From positions 2,234,987 through 2,298,986 of the forward strand of contig NC_060979.1 in NCBI RefSeq assembly GCF_910589235.1: a DNA stretch of 64,000 nt, read 5' to 3'. Position 1 is the first letter of the stretch; the number at the start of each line of letters is the position of its first letter. A program made the translations under genes and the position numbers. This stretch comes from Vespa crabro (taxonomy: Eukaryota > Arthropoda > Insecta > Hymenoptera > Vespidae). Of the stretch, positions 36,960 through 50,874 are shown in pieces. The notes under the pieces were generated by a model, which did no database searches, was not told the DNA's origin, and worked only from the letters and a program-made list of their open reading frames with translations.

Positions 36960-39059
36960 AGCCCACGTTTTTATCGTTATCGCTTGGCCCTTTTTTTTTT
37001 TCCTATAATCGCATACTCGCATACACAAAACAAGCTTATATATATATATACGTATATATATATATATAATTAGGCGTGCGCGCTCGCGCGCAAGTAAGAC
37101 AAAAATAGACTACTACTAGCCAGACTTTTCGTCCTTTATTCTTACGCGTAATAGTTTACTACTTGGAAGACGAAAGAAGCAGCAAGTAGCCAGGAATGAG
37201 TCAAAGGTAGACTGCCAAAAGTAACGGTCTTTTTCCTTCGACTTCTCACACGCGAGGTATGTATTATATATATATATATACATATATATACATATATATA
37301 TATATATATACATGTGAATGTATTATTTTTCGTTATATATATATATATATGTACATACATATGCAGCTAATGCATTGTGACTTTTAAAAAGAAATAATTC
37401 ATTTTTTTTTTTTTTCCGAAAGAAAATTTCGTATACACGTGATATATATTGTATCGAGTTTTTGTATTTTTTTTTTTAAGCTTTTATTACTTTTACTACA
37501 CACACATATATATATATATATTATTTTTTTTTTTTCATTCGGTCGATAATATATCACAATAGATACAAAATTTTTTTGTCCAAACAGATGGTACTTCTTT
37601 TTCTTTTTTTTTTTTTTTTTTTCTTCCTTTGAGATGTCGTCATGTCTCACATTAGTATATCAAATTGGAATGGTTAATTAATAAAATCGTGTTGGAACGT
37701 GTGTATTCGATCATTCTTTCTCGGTCGGTAATATCTCATAATTGGCGAATTTTGTTTCTTTTTCTTTCTTTCTTTTTTTTTTTTTTTCTTTTTAAGTTTT
37801 AAAGTTTTGTTTTTAAATCGAAACGAACGCGACACTTTTCTTCCGGTGTGTCATCGTCGCGTTTTTCACGCTGGAATCAAATTTTGGAAAATAGTTCGTT
37901 AAAAAATTTTCAAAAATCTTTGAAATATATGTTCAATTATTTTTCTCGATCGATAATATTTAATTATCTATACGAATTTTTCTCTCAAAACTAACGATGA
38001 TTATTATTTCCTTGATGTGTCGTGTCACGTGTCATGCTGATAGAATCGATTAAGAAATTGTTAAAATGAGAATATACAAAATCTTGGATCATATTTACAT
38101 CATTTTTCTCAGTCGGTAATTTCTCATAATCGACGGAAATTAGTATCGAAACAGATTGCTTTTCTCTCTCTCTCTCTCTCTCTGTCTCTTTGTCTCACTC
38201 TTTTTTTTTTTTTTTTACATGACGTATATTACAATTAAACGAGACTCATACGCGTTATTATATTTACTTTATTCCTTATCATTTTCTCTATCGATAATGT
38301 TTTTTTTTCTCTTTGTCCTAATTAACATATGGCTATAAATATTATTTTTTCCTTTCCTTTTCTTTTTTTTTCTTTGTTTTTGTTTTTGTTTTTCTTTTTT
38401 GTCGACGCGCGTAACGGTCAGACTCGAATCGGAATCATTAATCAAAATTGTAAAATCGTGGAATGTATTTTTTTCCTTTTCTCTATCGGTAATGTTGCAT
38501 TATTTTTCTATTTTTTTTTTTTTCTTTTTTTTTTCTTTTTCTATCGAACAATATGCAGACATGGTGTGTCAAAACGAACTACTTTTTCGTCAGCATGTTT
38601 ATTGTTCTAACGTTATAATCGAATTGAATTCATACGTAGAATGTTTATTAGATATAGATTAGAATAGAATAGAATGTATTATTTCATAGTTTTTTTTTCT
38701 TTTTTTTTTTTTTTTTTTGTCGATAATTTCTCCGACATTTTTTCCACGAATATAAAATAAAAAGAAAGATAAAAAAAAATAAAAGTAACTCAATATTACA
38801 GTAAAAAAAAAAAAAAAAAGAAAAATAAAAAAATAAAAAAATAAAAAATAAAATAAAATGAACAATAAATTTTGTTCGCCTTAAAAGCGTTACGTTATAT
38901 CATCGATATCGAGTTCAAAAATACGATGTACCAATGTTCCTCGAATTGGAAAACTTTTTCCAAAATTTTGTAAAATCAAAAATCATAAGGATTACCACCC
39001 ATGTTGCCTTTCTTTAACTTTTTCTGTCGATAACATCGATCGAGTCTAATCATTTTCTC

Positions 39060-39097
<38 letters not shown>

Positions 39098-39191
39098 CTT
39101 GCAATTATTAAAATTAATTTTCAATTATACAAAAAGCTAAAAAAAAAAAAAAAAAGAAAAAAAATCATTCCTATTACAAAATAAAAAGAAA

Positions 39192-39229
<38 letters not shown>

Positions 39230-39313
39230 TACGTAAACTTGTATAACATATTTTTTTGGCTACCATATGTCAAGTTCTAAAATGGAACAAATAAAAAACA
39301 GTATGTCTGTGTG

Positions 39314-39356
<43 letters not shown>

Positions 39357-39736
39357 TAGTGCCCATATACTAATGAACATATATACGTAATATATGTAGT
39401 ATATATATATATATATATATACTGTTATATATATATATTTTTTTTTTTTTTAAATTTATAAGTCTAACGTTAAGATGTTAATCAAACGCTGTTATGTACA
39501 TAGAACGAGCTAAACAAACATCTCATATTTCAACTAACCAACTAGTCAGTTTTCTATCGATAGGAAAGTGAAAGAAACATCAATCATTATCTAACAAAAA
39601 AATCGAAGGTCACGATTCTATATTACTTTTTCATTGAGTTAAACTCCGTAATATAACGATGATATTGCCTTTCGATCTTTTTCTATCTTACGATTTTAAA
39701 TACGTCAAATTTTTTTTTATTCAGAAATACATATAC
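36960..39736. other. Low-complexity spacer
   Basis: TA arrays, poly-T runs and AT-rich sequence, with an ATA/AAT array at 39196-39229. Short unique segments (37120-37260, 37660-38060) hold no recognisable gene. Confidence 0.7.
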
Positions 39737-40003
39737 AGTTTTATTATTTTTTAAGTTGGACAAATATCAAAGATATTTATATGTAATAAAATATCGATTG
39801 GAATGATTAAATTTATTTTCGGACATTAATATGGCCGACAAAAAGAGAAAATGGACGTATTTAAAAATATATATATATATAGAGTTTTATTATTTGTTAA
39901 GTTGGACAAATATCAAAGATGTTTATATGTAATAAAATATCGATTGGAATGATTAAATTTATTTTGGGACAATAATGGCCGACAAGAAGAGAAAATGGAC
40001 GAC
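39737..40003. repeat. Direct tandem duplication, about 120 bp, offset 146
   Basis: Copy 1 is about 39737-39857 and copy 2 about 39883-40003. Both contain TTAAGTTGGACAAATATCAA, then ATAAAATATCGATTGGAATG, and end in ATGGCCGACAA-AGAGAAAATGGACG. The copies are separated by a short TA-rich spacer. They differ by a few substitutions and a 2-base indel near the ATGGCC word. Confidence 0.9.
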
Positions 40004-40928
40004 GATGAATGTCATTACTACGACTCGTTTCATGTTTCTTTTTTTAATGGTGAAAGGGATGAAATTCGTCGAAAGGTATGATCCAAGAATGGTGGGGATA
40101 CTGGAGAGGGGAAGGGGAAGGGGACGGCAAGGGGAAAGGGAAGAGAACGTTTCTTCGTGATTTGTGATCGTTTAGGATATTATCATACGTATGGAATATC
40201 AAATGAATTAGTTTTATCGATTAGTGTAGTTTTTCATTTCCTCTTTTTTGTTTTCTTTTTTTTTTCTTTTTTCCTTTTTTTTTTCTTTTGGAAAGAATTC
40301 GTCAGAGTTTTATTTTGTACAGATAATATTGATCACGACAATACTTTCATACGTTATTTGTTTTTATCGTTTCGCGTTTTGTCGAAGAAATTTGAGGGGA
40401 AAAAAAGAAAATAAATAAAGAAAAAAAGAAAAAAAAAAAAAAATTCGAGACATTTAACAAAATAAAAACACGACATGAGAAAGAAATTAAAAAAATATTA
40501 TAAAATAAAAAATATGAAAAGAATTAAAATGCAAATGTTGAAAAGATTTTAGAAAAAAATTAGAAAACATTGGCAATAATTTTTATACCAAAATATCTTT
40601 TTTTTTTTTTTTTTTTAATTAAGAAAACTTTGTTTTTCTTTCAATTTGAAACCATCAGAATTCAATCATCAGAAGTATCAATGAAAAAGGACACTGTAGG
40701 TACTGTTTGGATTTCGATTTCAAAAAGAAAAAAAAAAAAAAAAAAAAAAAGACCTTAGTAATTTTTATTTGAAAAATATTTTTTACAAAATCATAATAAA
40801 ATCGAAGATATTTAATTCCTATTCGTTAGAAATGAAAGATATCCTGTATAAAATTATTATACTACGAAAATAAGTTTTTATACGATAGATAACTACTTAT
40901 CTATTTACGATAAATAGATAAATGTCTG

Positions 40929-41001
<73 letters not shown>

Positions 41002-41365
41002 AGTGTATATTCCGGTTCGTTCCGTTCCGTTTGGTTCCGTTTATATAAACCATTTTTTTATTTCTTGTAAAAATTATCTTATCGAATTATCCGTTGGGTT
41101 ATGTCATTTTCGAACATGTATTGGCAATCATGCTCTGAGTGCTTATGACTTATTTTTATCTTTTTTGTTTTTTCCCTTTCCTTCTTTTTCTTTCTTTTTT
41201 TTTTTATTTTTTTTTTCCTTTTTCATATCCGCATTAAGATACCAATTTTTCCATTATTTATTTTTTCTCATCTATTATTTGCTAGATAGTTTTTTTCTTT
41301 TTTTTTTTCTTTTTTTTTTTTTTACAATCATTAATATCATTGTCATTTGTTCTTTATCGTATATG

Positions 41366-41397
<32 letters not shown>

Positions 41398-41600
41398 AAT
41401 TGTAATTAACATGAAAAATTGAAGGGCACTTAAAATATATTTATTTAAAAGAAGAAAAAGAAAAAGAAAAAGAAAGAAACAAACAAACGGAAGTAAATAT
41501 TTCTCTTTCATTTTTCATTTTTATTTTTGTCGATATAAAAAATATAAACATACGCATTTTAATCCCCCACCTTTTTTTTTTCTTTTTTTTTTTTCGAATA
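40004..41600. other. Spacer with a long (TC)n array
   Basis: Poly-T/A and AT-rich sequence. It includes an uninterrupted (TC)35 array at 40930-40999. The open frame starting at 39975 runs into a Gly/Arg-rich low-complexity tail and is not convincing. No gene is seen. Confidence 0.7.
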
Positions 41601-41925
41601 TTTTCTTTAGATCACGATAAACAAGAAACAGTCGTCATTAATAATTAATGATGTTGAAAAAGAAATGAATACTTTAAATGAACTTAGTGTTAAATTTAAA
41701 TAATTGTTAATAAAAGCGTCCAAGTACGTGTCTCGAATGATTAAAATGTTCTGCATTATGAACACTCGTTTGTACGGCCCTGTTCCGCCATTGTTGTCTC
41801 GTAATCGTAGTATATTGTGTGCGTTCGTATACGCGTTCGAGCTTATAAGCGTTTCGTGACTGCAATAGCATGATGCAATATCGTTTAGTGTTCGATGATA
41901 CTTAAATATTCGTCTTTGCATTATA
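41601..41925. other. Non-repetitive island, no gene assigned
   Basis: About 320 bases of ordinary-complexity sequence. It includes a CCGCCATTG word (41786), CGTATACGCG near 41828, and a 104-codon frame on the minus strand with no similarity I recognise. It could be regulatory or an untranslated exon. Confidence 0.3.
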
Positions 41926-42163
41926 CATAAACGATTATTTAAACAAACATTTTTTTCTGTTCTTTTTATTATTATTATTATTAATTTTGTTTCTTTTTTT
42001 TTTTTTTTTTTTTTGTTGTCATCATCTTTGGAGCAAAACTTTTCCCATAAGTTATTTTCAATATATTCAATATGCTTAAAAGATTATTAATATTATATAT
42101 AGTTGAAAAATAATTTTCGTTGCTCATTGTAAAATTAATTTATATTATTGAAGTTTTTGACTG

Positions 42164-42194
<31 letters not shown>

Positions 42195-42818
42195 CACTTT
42201 CTTGAGATTAAATAATCATAATTAAGCTTTGCAATTTTATAATTTGAATTTTGTCAAAATTTAACAATTGAAATTTTAATAAATAGACCAATGAACCTTT
42301 TTGGCCTGCTTAAAAAGATCCGATCATTAATTCCGTACGATTAATTTGATTGATTTTATTTTACCCATGCTTCGTTTTAATATTTTTAATCTTTAACGAG
42401 CTTGATGTTAATCTTATCGATTTAATAAAAAAGAAAGCAAGCAAGTAAGCAATCACATATGATAGCCATTCACGCGATATAAAGAGGTATAAAATTAAAA
42501 TGAGACTTAAATATACTAAGAGAACGGAGGCGGGGGTGTTTTGAGGTGCAACGAACCTGATAGATCACGTTACCGAAACGATCGAGTATAAATGACCGTG
42601 AAAGTGTTATCCTGCTCGTAAAAAAGAAAAGAAAAAAAAAAAGAAATCAATGAAACAAGCTAAAAAGATAACAATGCTATTGAATTGTTAATAAACGGAG
42701 CTTGTACATGGAATATGGCGATATGCAATTTGTGCAATTGCAAAAAAAAAAAAGTCGAATTACAAAATTTGGATATCTATGAAATAAGAATATTATTATT
42801 ATTATTTATATATAATTA

Positions 42819-42861
<43 letters not shown>

Positions 42862-43237
42862 TCATGTATGTAGTTGTTAATATTAAATATTAAGATTAAA
42901 TTACAGGGTCATATAATATATATATATATATAGGTTTAACGAAGTGTTATATCTAATGATTGCAAATCATAAAATTGATTATTTATTATAATGATATTAT
43001 GATTTTTTTTCTTTCTTTAAGATTTGTTACTAATGTCAAATATAATCAAATGTCAGGCTAAGTCAAAGTTAATAGAAATAACAAAATTCCACTTAGATAG
43101 GTCATGATGAAACATCCATGTTAAATTGATCGATTTATAGATCTTCGATTATCGTTGGCTATGGATCATGATGCAATTCTTGATGTAGGTTTCTTCTTAT
43201 GCTTACACACATTCACATATATACACATATATTAATG

Positions 43238-43333
<96 letters not shown>

Positions 43334-43346
43334 TAAATAATAATAA

Positions 43347-43386
<40 letters not shown>

Positions 43387-43670
43387 TCATCAAATTATAA
43401 GCACAATAAACTAATAGCAATCAATTTTAATCTAAAATAATATTTTCCATATAATTAAAAAAAAAAAAAAATTTTTTTTAATTGACCACTTCCGACATAT
43501 TTTTTAAGTCGAACTTTCAATGATCTTGCGACATTAACATGGACGAACTGTAACATAAGGATTAAATGATTTATATATAGTATATTAAATGATTTATATA
43601 TAAACATATACTATACTATAATATTCCTAATGCTCATGCCAATAATCTCTCATAGGAAGCAATTTTATCT
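41926..43670. other. Low-complexity spacer
   Basis: Poly-T and poly-A runs, AT-rich DNA, and a compound (TC)n-(TA)n array at 43240-43324 followed by (TA)n 43352-43384. No gene is seen. Confidence 0.75.
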
Positions 43671-43856
43671 TTACAGCTCACGTGATTGGTCATAAAAAAA
43701 AAAAACATGGTCACGAAAACCAATAAAGAAAATGCTCGTAGTTTTAATGATTATCACGTTACAAAATAAACGTCAAATTTTAAATTACTGAAAGATTATA
43801 TTTAATACGTTAATACCGTCATTTTTTATTTATTTTTATTTCGGCCATCTTGGAAG
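43671..43856. promoter_or_regulatory. Promoter-like segment with E-box/CCAAT and YY1-like words
   Basis: CACGTGATTGGTCA (43679-43692) joins an E-box to an inverted CCAAT box. GGCCATCTTGG (43843-43853) is an inverted YY1-like site. An ATT array follows (43880-43922). The nearest plus-strand gene is the SLC36-type transporter, 7 kb downstream. Confidence 0.35.
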
Positions 43857-43878
43857 GCGGAACGAAAGGTGTTTACAA

Positions 43879-43923
<45 letters not shown>

Positions 43924-43956
43924 TACTATTTGTATTAAATTAATATGATTTAATAA

Positions 43957-44170
43957 TGGACGGGTCAAAAGTCCCTAGGTGGGCCAAAAGTTTTTAGGTT
44001 AAAAATCAATTAATCAATTTTCGTGATCTTTCAGACAATCTTTTTCTTTTTTCTTTGATCGTACAATTGCGAGCTATATTATTATCCTGAAAAGATATCG
44101 AATAGGAATAATTGCTTTTTAAAATTAAAACTTTTACTCCTACCTAGGGACTTTTGATCTATCCTTCATA
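43957..44170. mobile_element. Short inverted-repeat element (MITE-like), copy 3
   Basis: The 16-base word TCAAAAGTCCCTAGGT at 43965-43980 recurs exactly in inverted orientation at 44142-44157. Next to it, GGGCCAAAAGTTTTTAGG matches the right terminus of the element at 21349-21684. The element is about 215 bp and non-coding. Confidence 0.65.
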
Positions 44171-47100
44171 TTACTTTCTTTTTTTTTTTTTTTTTTTTTT
44201 TTGACATCACGATATCCTCCATTGATAAAAGCATTGATAAAAACGTTCGATAGTTTACTCTTAATATGTTCAATATGTGGGAACGGATTCGCCTACGCTA
44301 AAACGCATCATCTAAATATATTTTCTAAGCATCATTTCTCGATCGATCAGATACGACGAGTCAGATGTTGACGAGATAAAAATTGCATCACGTGCGGAGT
44401 TTATTTAAAGGAGAAAAAAAAGTACAGCTATGGGCGAAGAATAGAAAAGAAAAAAATAAAATGAAATGAATCAAAACTAAGAATTTAATATATCGATCAT
44501 AGTTTACACCGTCGATAAAGTAGATTTTCTTATAAAAAAATTATTATACGATTATTAATTTCAATTATTTCCTATTTTGTTATGTATATATATATATGAG
44601 TGTGCGTGTAAAATTTCATAAATCATATTTTTTTTTATGATCATTGGAATATTTATTATCCAATAATATTATTGTATTTATGTAATCATTTTGAATTTAA
44701 TGTTCGTAAACCACAAATGAGCTTTGGTTTTAAGTAAATTTTATTAATAAATAATTTTTTATTACTATTGTTATTCCTTAAATGGACTTATGTTTTAGTA
44801 TTAGATTATGTTATGAAATTATATTAGCATCTCTCTCATCGTAAAATTATTCTTAATATATTCGGACAGAATAGCACATACGCAGAGAGAGAGAGAGAGA
44901 GAGAGAGATGAAAAAAAGTGTGTGCACGACAATAAATCAAAATCGTAAAATAAATTTTTTTTTTTTTTTTTTTTTTTTTTAATAAAATTTTATAAAAAAC
45001 AAAAGTGAAAATCTGCTTTTTGTTACTTTTAATTTCACATATAGACACACATAAAGATATAAAACTAGTAAATAGAAAAGTTCTTTGAAACGTCCACGAA
45101 ACAAATAACTAACTCAAAGTCAGTGATAATAATTATCATTATAAACCTCGAAGTTATCAAACAAATATTATATTTTACACACTGACACACACACACACAC
45201 ACAGATATGTATGTGTATTAATAGGTCGATATAGATAACTTGATTTATCGTATTTGAAAATAATCAATTTTTTCTATCAATGAATAAGTCCATTTTAGTT
45301 ATGATTTTAATCTACGAACAATTAAAAATACGAAAAGAAAAAGAAAAAGAAAAAGAAAAAATCTCTAATTAATAGAATATTGATCGATAAGTTAGATATC
45401 TGCACAACATGAAATATTAAATTCATTGAAATTTTTTAATGGAATAATAATCGGTCGATAAAGTAGAAATGTTATTGAATATAAAAAAAAAAAAATTTAA
45501 CTTTTCAATTACTTTGAAATAAATTCAATTGATTTTTCATTTTTTCTTTTTTTTTTTTTTTTCTTTAATTGAAATAAAATCGAAATAAAATTTTATTCAT
45601 ACTTTGTTGAATTTTTTTTTCCATCTTTTAATCTTGTCTCATACGTCATAATATTATAATTGTTATCTTGACCTTCAGTGATTTTTAATTCCTTTTTCTT
45701 TCTTTTTCTTTTTTATTATTTTCTTATCATAATTCCTAGAAGGAAAACGATTATGGCATTTAAAACGATTGATTATTTTTAAATATGAGAATGTAAAATA
45801 ACAGTTTTAATTGCCACATTAATATATATTACGAAGTAACTGTGATAATTTTGATGGAGAAAATTCAAGGAGGAGAATGATTTCATATTGATTGCTATAA
45901 ATCGAACGTTATTGTAATGTCAATAGTTAAATTAGTAAAATTTTTATTAATTATTTTTACTTTTTTTTTTTTTTATTTATTTATTTATTTATTCATAATG
46001 TTTACGTATGAATTATTGTGTACGATGTTGAATTATTATTATTTTTTTTTTTTTTTTTCATTTTTGAATAAATAAATTCAATATTTGAGCAAAAATATTT
46101 TTAATAGAAAGATTTGAATGAATAAAAAAAAAAAAAAAAAAAAAAATCGCTCGATAAAGTACATCATACTTCTGACGATAATCTTAATTGAAAAATGAAA
46201 ATTGAAAATTAAAAATTAAAAAAAAAAATAAAAAAATAAAATTATATCAATTTACGACAAGCGCTATATAAAAATATTCTAAAATAAAAGTAGACAATTT
46301 ACCTCCTCTTTTTTGCACTTTTTATAATGAAAATTAAATAAATCATTATAATTCATTTAAAATGTGCTTCATCTTCACATGGACAATTAATTTCTATTAA
46401 AAATAAATAATTAGAATTTATCGAGAAAAATTATCTGTTCACGATAGCGATTTTTGTAACGCGTTGTTAATTTTTTCTTTTTTTCTTTTTCTTTTTTTTT
46501 TTTCTTTTTCCTTTTTAAATTTTATCTTCCGCAATTTTCATTATAAGATAATTTTCCAGCGCTAATATATTAAAGCTATGGTCGAGACATGATTATGAAA
46601 TAATTAATAAATTAACAAATTATAAAGAAAGAAAAAAAAAAAAGAAAGAAAAGAGTAAAATAAAATATAAAAAGAAAAAGAGTAAATAAATAAAGTATGT
46701 AGAAAATAAAAATAAATAAATGAAAATAGAATAATAATAAAAAATAAAAAAAAAAAAGAAAAAAAAAAATAAATAAATAAATAAAAAAATAAAAGAATGA
46801 ATAAAATAAAATAAAAAACAATAATTATAAATCCATCTTATTTTTCAAATTTTGAAAAATCTTATGACGGTTAAGATGTCCGTAGATATCTCTGTGAATA
46901 GTATATAACGTACGAATAATTTTACAGTTAAAAATACATTAGGTGAATACGCGGTAACGTGAAATAGTAACCTGCGGTCTATAAATATGTGTGCATTCTC
47001 TTTGTAACATAAAGAACACAATTTGAGAGCCATACTTTGGAATATTAACAGACATTTATAAGATACAAAAAATATGTACAATAAATTGTTTTTTACTTTA

Positions 47101-47822
47101 TGTACATAGAAGAATTAAAAAACAAAAATAATAAATAAATACAAATAAAAATAAATTAAATTTATAATTGAAATAATTGAAATTTTCGAAAAAAGAAACA
47201 AAAATGAAAAGGAATACATTAAACATTTTTTTTAAATTGGACTATCCATCAATCCACATGTAAAAAAAAAATTAAAATAATAATAATAAAAGTATATAAA
47301 AATATATAAAAAAATAATAATTTAAAAAGAAATTAAAATTTTATAAGAAGAAAATACTTTATAAGAAATAAAATGAAAAAAAATTTTATAAGAAAAAAAA
47401 TGTTTTTTTTTTTTTTTATTTCGAATGAAAGTACAAATATTCACCATTTTGTTTCTTCAAATTATGTTGCCAAATTGTTTCAATATATTTAAAGACAATG
47501 CCCGAATATCATTCTATATTGATTAAATCTATGTAATTCGATTTATATTTTCATTTCTTTTTTTTTTTTTTTTTGGTTATATAATAAATAATCATGTTAC
47601 GTAACAAATAATAAATATAATATCCCAAATATTTTTTTTTATTGATTTAGTATCTTCGCATTCGTTTGTTCCTTTTTTTTTTTTATTTTTATTTTAATTC
47701 ATAACCACGATGATTTATTGATTTATTTTGTTATTTATTTATTACAATATTTGTTACTATTTTTATTTACTTTTATTACATATTTTTCAATTTTTCTTTT
47801 CTTCTTTCACTTTTGTTTTTGC

Positions 47823-47859
<37 letters not shown>

Positions 47860-48249
47860 TATTAATCAGCATTATAAAATTCTTATTTAATTTATTTAAT
47901 TTTCTTTTTTCTTTCATATATTATTCATTAATCCTTATTGTTTGTACTTTTTACGAGCCAGTACATTTATAACCAATAATTTATCTTAGTAATAATTTAT
48001 GAATTTTATTTGTCATCATTATCGAAATTATTCAATTATGAATTTTCATAAAGATTTTTGATAGATAATAATTTGACGTGAGACATTATTTTCCTTTTTC
48101 TTTTCTTTTTTTTTTTTTTTTGTTTCTTCTTCTTTATTCCACAATTTTAATTGCAAAACATCTGGAATTGAAAGCAAAATGGTGACGGGAATATGAGTTA
48201 CACAGCTGAGGATATATTTATATAATCACTTTAGTAAAGAAGATAATAA

Positions 48250-48305
<56 letters not shown>

Positions 48306-48625
48306 AGAGAGAGACATCAAGGGATTAAACTTTAGAGAACGAAAACGTACGAAATAATATCTAATTAAAAGGAAGAAAAAAAAATTTTTTTAAATGAATC
48401 ACTCTGTACGTGGGTGCACGCGTGCAGAGTATCACATTTCAAATGATATTAACCAAATTCGGATCCTATAGGGTTTTATAAAAAAAAAAAAAAAATAAAA
48501 TAAAATAAAATAAATAAATAAATAAATAAATAAATAAATTCAAATAAAAGTTGTTAGATTTTAATACGATAATGTAACACATGTTACACGGCTATTTCGT
48601 AAAGAAGACTCCATTAATCGAAATA

Positions 48626-48705
<80 letters not shown>

Positions 48706-49048
48706 GAAATCGATATTTTGAGTCTAAGAAAAATTGGTAATGAACGTCAGTACGAATCCAATGAATACACCTATAAGTTTACATTTTAATCGATATTCTA
48801 TCGAGTCAATATCCTTCAATATCCAATTAAATGAAATTCAAATTTAATGAACTATGAACAATTTTAATAATGTTATTTAATAATCATCGAAGATAGTGAC
48901 ACTGGTGATTGCTTACAACGAATGATTATAACTTTTTCGTAAGTTTATGAATGAAAGTTAAATGAATACATAAATTTAAGGGGGATGGAAGGGGGAGAGA
49001 AAAAAATCAGAAAATTGATCGCATCGTTCCAATCGTATTTTTACGGTT

Positions 49049-49095
<47 letters not shown>

Positions 49096-49586
49096 TCTTT
49101 TAAAAAAAGATATATATATTTTTTAAATCGATAAGATGGACGACGATATTTGACCCGTATGGATTGAAAATGAGACTTCTATATAATACAATATATTTCT
49201 GGGTATATATATATATATATGTATGTATGTATGTATGTGTGTGTGTTTGTTAGTATATATCTATTGTGCGTTAAAAAGAATGATAAACAATCAAGGTCGT
49301 CGAGTTCATAACATCGGAAATAGTTCATGTCAAGATATTTTTTTTTCTTTCTTTCTTTCTTTTTTTTTTTTTTTTTTTCGTATTCATAACACAGCCTATG
49401 CTTAATAATTTACATATATGTATATATGTATATATATTTACATAAAATGTATATATAAATAAATAAATAAATAAATAAATATATATATATATATATAACA
49501 ATATTGAATGATTTCGTTTTAGTTACGATATAATTTCATCATTGCCTTTTAAAAAACAAAGTAGATTGTTATTGTCAAAAGTATAT

Positions 49587-49636
<50 letters not shown>

Positions 49637-50874
49637 CAATTAATAAATAAATAGTATGTAAAAAAAGAAATGAACGATCTCTTTTATTTTCTTCTTTCTT
49701 TCGCTTTTTTTTTTTTTCCTTTCTTTCTCTCTTAATTATAACTCAAACATAATGTCAATATTGAAGTTATAAATGAAACACCACTTATTATCAATAATAA
49801 ATCATAATAAATTTTCCATTATACTTTGAACGTAGGAAATACATCATCAGCATACTATATATTCATAATTTACAAAATAACAAGTATGTAATAAGTCTGA
49901 TTAGATGTTAAATGAAAGAAAGAGAGAGAGAGAGAGAGAGAGGGGGGGAGAGGGAGAGAGAGAGAGAAGGGGAGAGAGGGAGGGAGGGAACAATTTTTTT
50001 ATTTAATTATCTTGAATCAATATTAAAAGACAAAGTCTGAAAGTTGCAAGTCGACCTTTCCCGATAAGATTTTATTGTCAAATACATTTATTGACAAAAT
50101 ACATAATTAGTGGAAAATTGCAGTAATAAAAAAATAAAAAAATAAATAAATAAATTAATAAATAAATTAATAAATAAATAAATTAATTAATTAAACGCGT
50201 ATATATATATAGAAGATAATTAATATATAAAAAGATAATTAGAATGCTTACCCTGGAAAAAAAAAAAAAAAAAAAAAGTAAAATTCAATGTGTGTGTGTG
50301 TGTGTCTGTGTATATACAATGCATATATAAAAAATAAAATAAAATAAAATAAAATAAAATAATAATAATAGTAATAATAATATTATTATTATTATTAAAT
50401 GTGTATATATATCGAAGATAATTAATAGATAATTAGGATGCCTATTCTGGAAAAAAAAAAAAAAAATAATAGAATTGAATATATGTATGAAAAGATGAAA
50501 TATATGAAAAAGATAATTAAATAATTATTTTATTTATTTCTTTATTTCTATTCCATTCACAAGGATTTCATTATTGTTAATAAAAAAAAAGGGGGAGGGG
50601 GGTGGTCAGGTAGGGGACAAACAAAACAATTTTATTTGTACGGATGATCTCATGTTTCGAATGAAAAAAAAAAAAAAAAAAGAAAAAAAAATAGAAAAGA
50701 AAAAGAAAAAGAAAAAGAAAAATAAATGAAGAAAGCTCATCAAATATATATATATATATATATATTTTTTTTTTTCTTAATTTTTATTCATTAATTAAGA
50801 TTTGATAATTAAAAATTATTTGTTCAGGTGATCGGAGTCTAAGAAGATAAATCAAGATAGAAGAAAATTTCAAG
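44171..50874. other. AT-rich gene desert
   Basis: Almost entirely AT-rich simple sequence. It holds GA arrays (48251-48298, 49920-49990), TAAA-type repeats, TA arrays, and a run of 73 T at 48630-48702. An open frame at 46845-47081 (minus, 78 codons) is non-repetitive but unrecognised. I see no supportable gene. Confidence 0.75.
48630..48702. repeat. Poly-T run of 73 bases
   Basis: An uninterrupted homopolymer preceded by TATATA and followed by ATGGAAATCG. No transposon 3' end or target duplication is evident. The length may be affected by sequencing or assembly. Confidence 0.95.

Noticed and set aside
40922..41422. 166-codon plus-strand frame
   Set aside because: It begins in a (TC)35 array and continues through poly-T. 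It is a low-complexity artefact.
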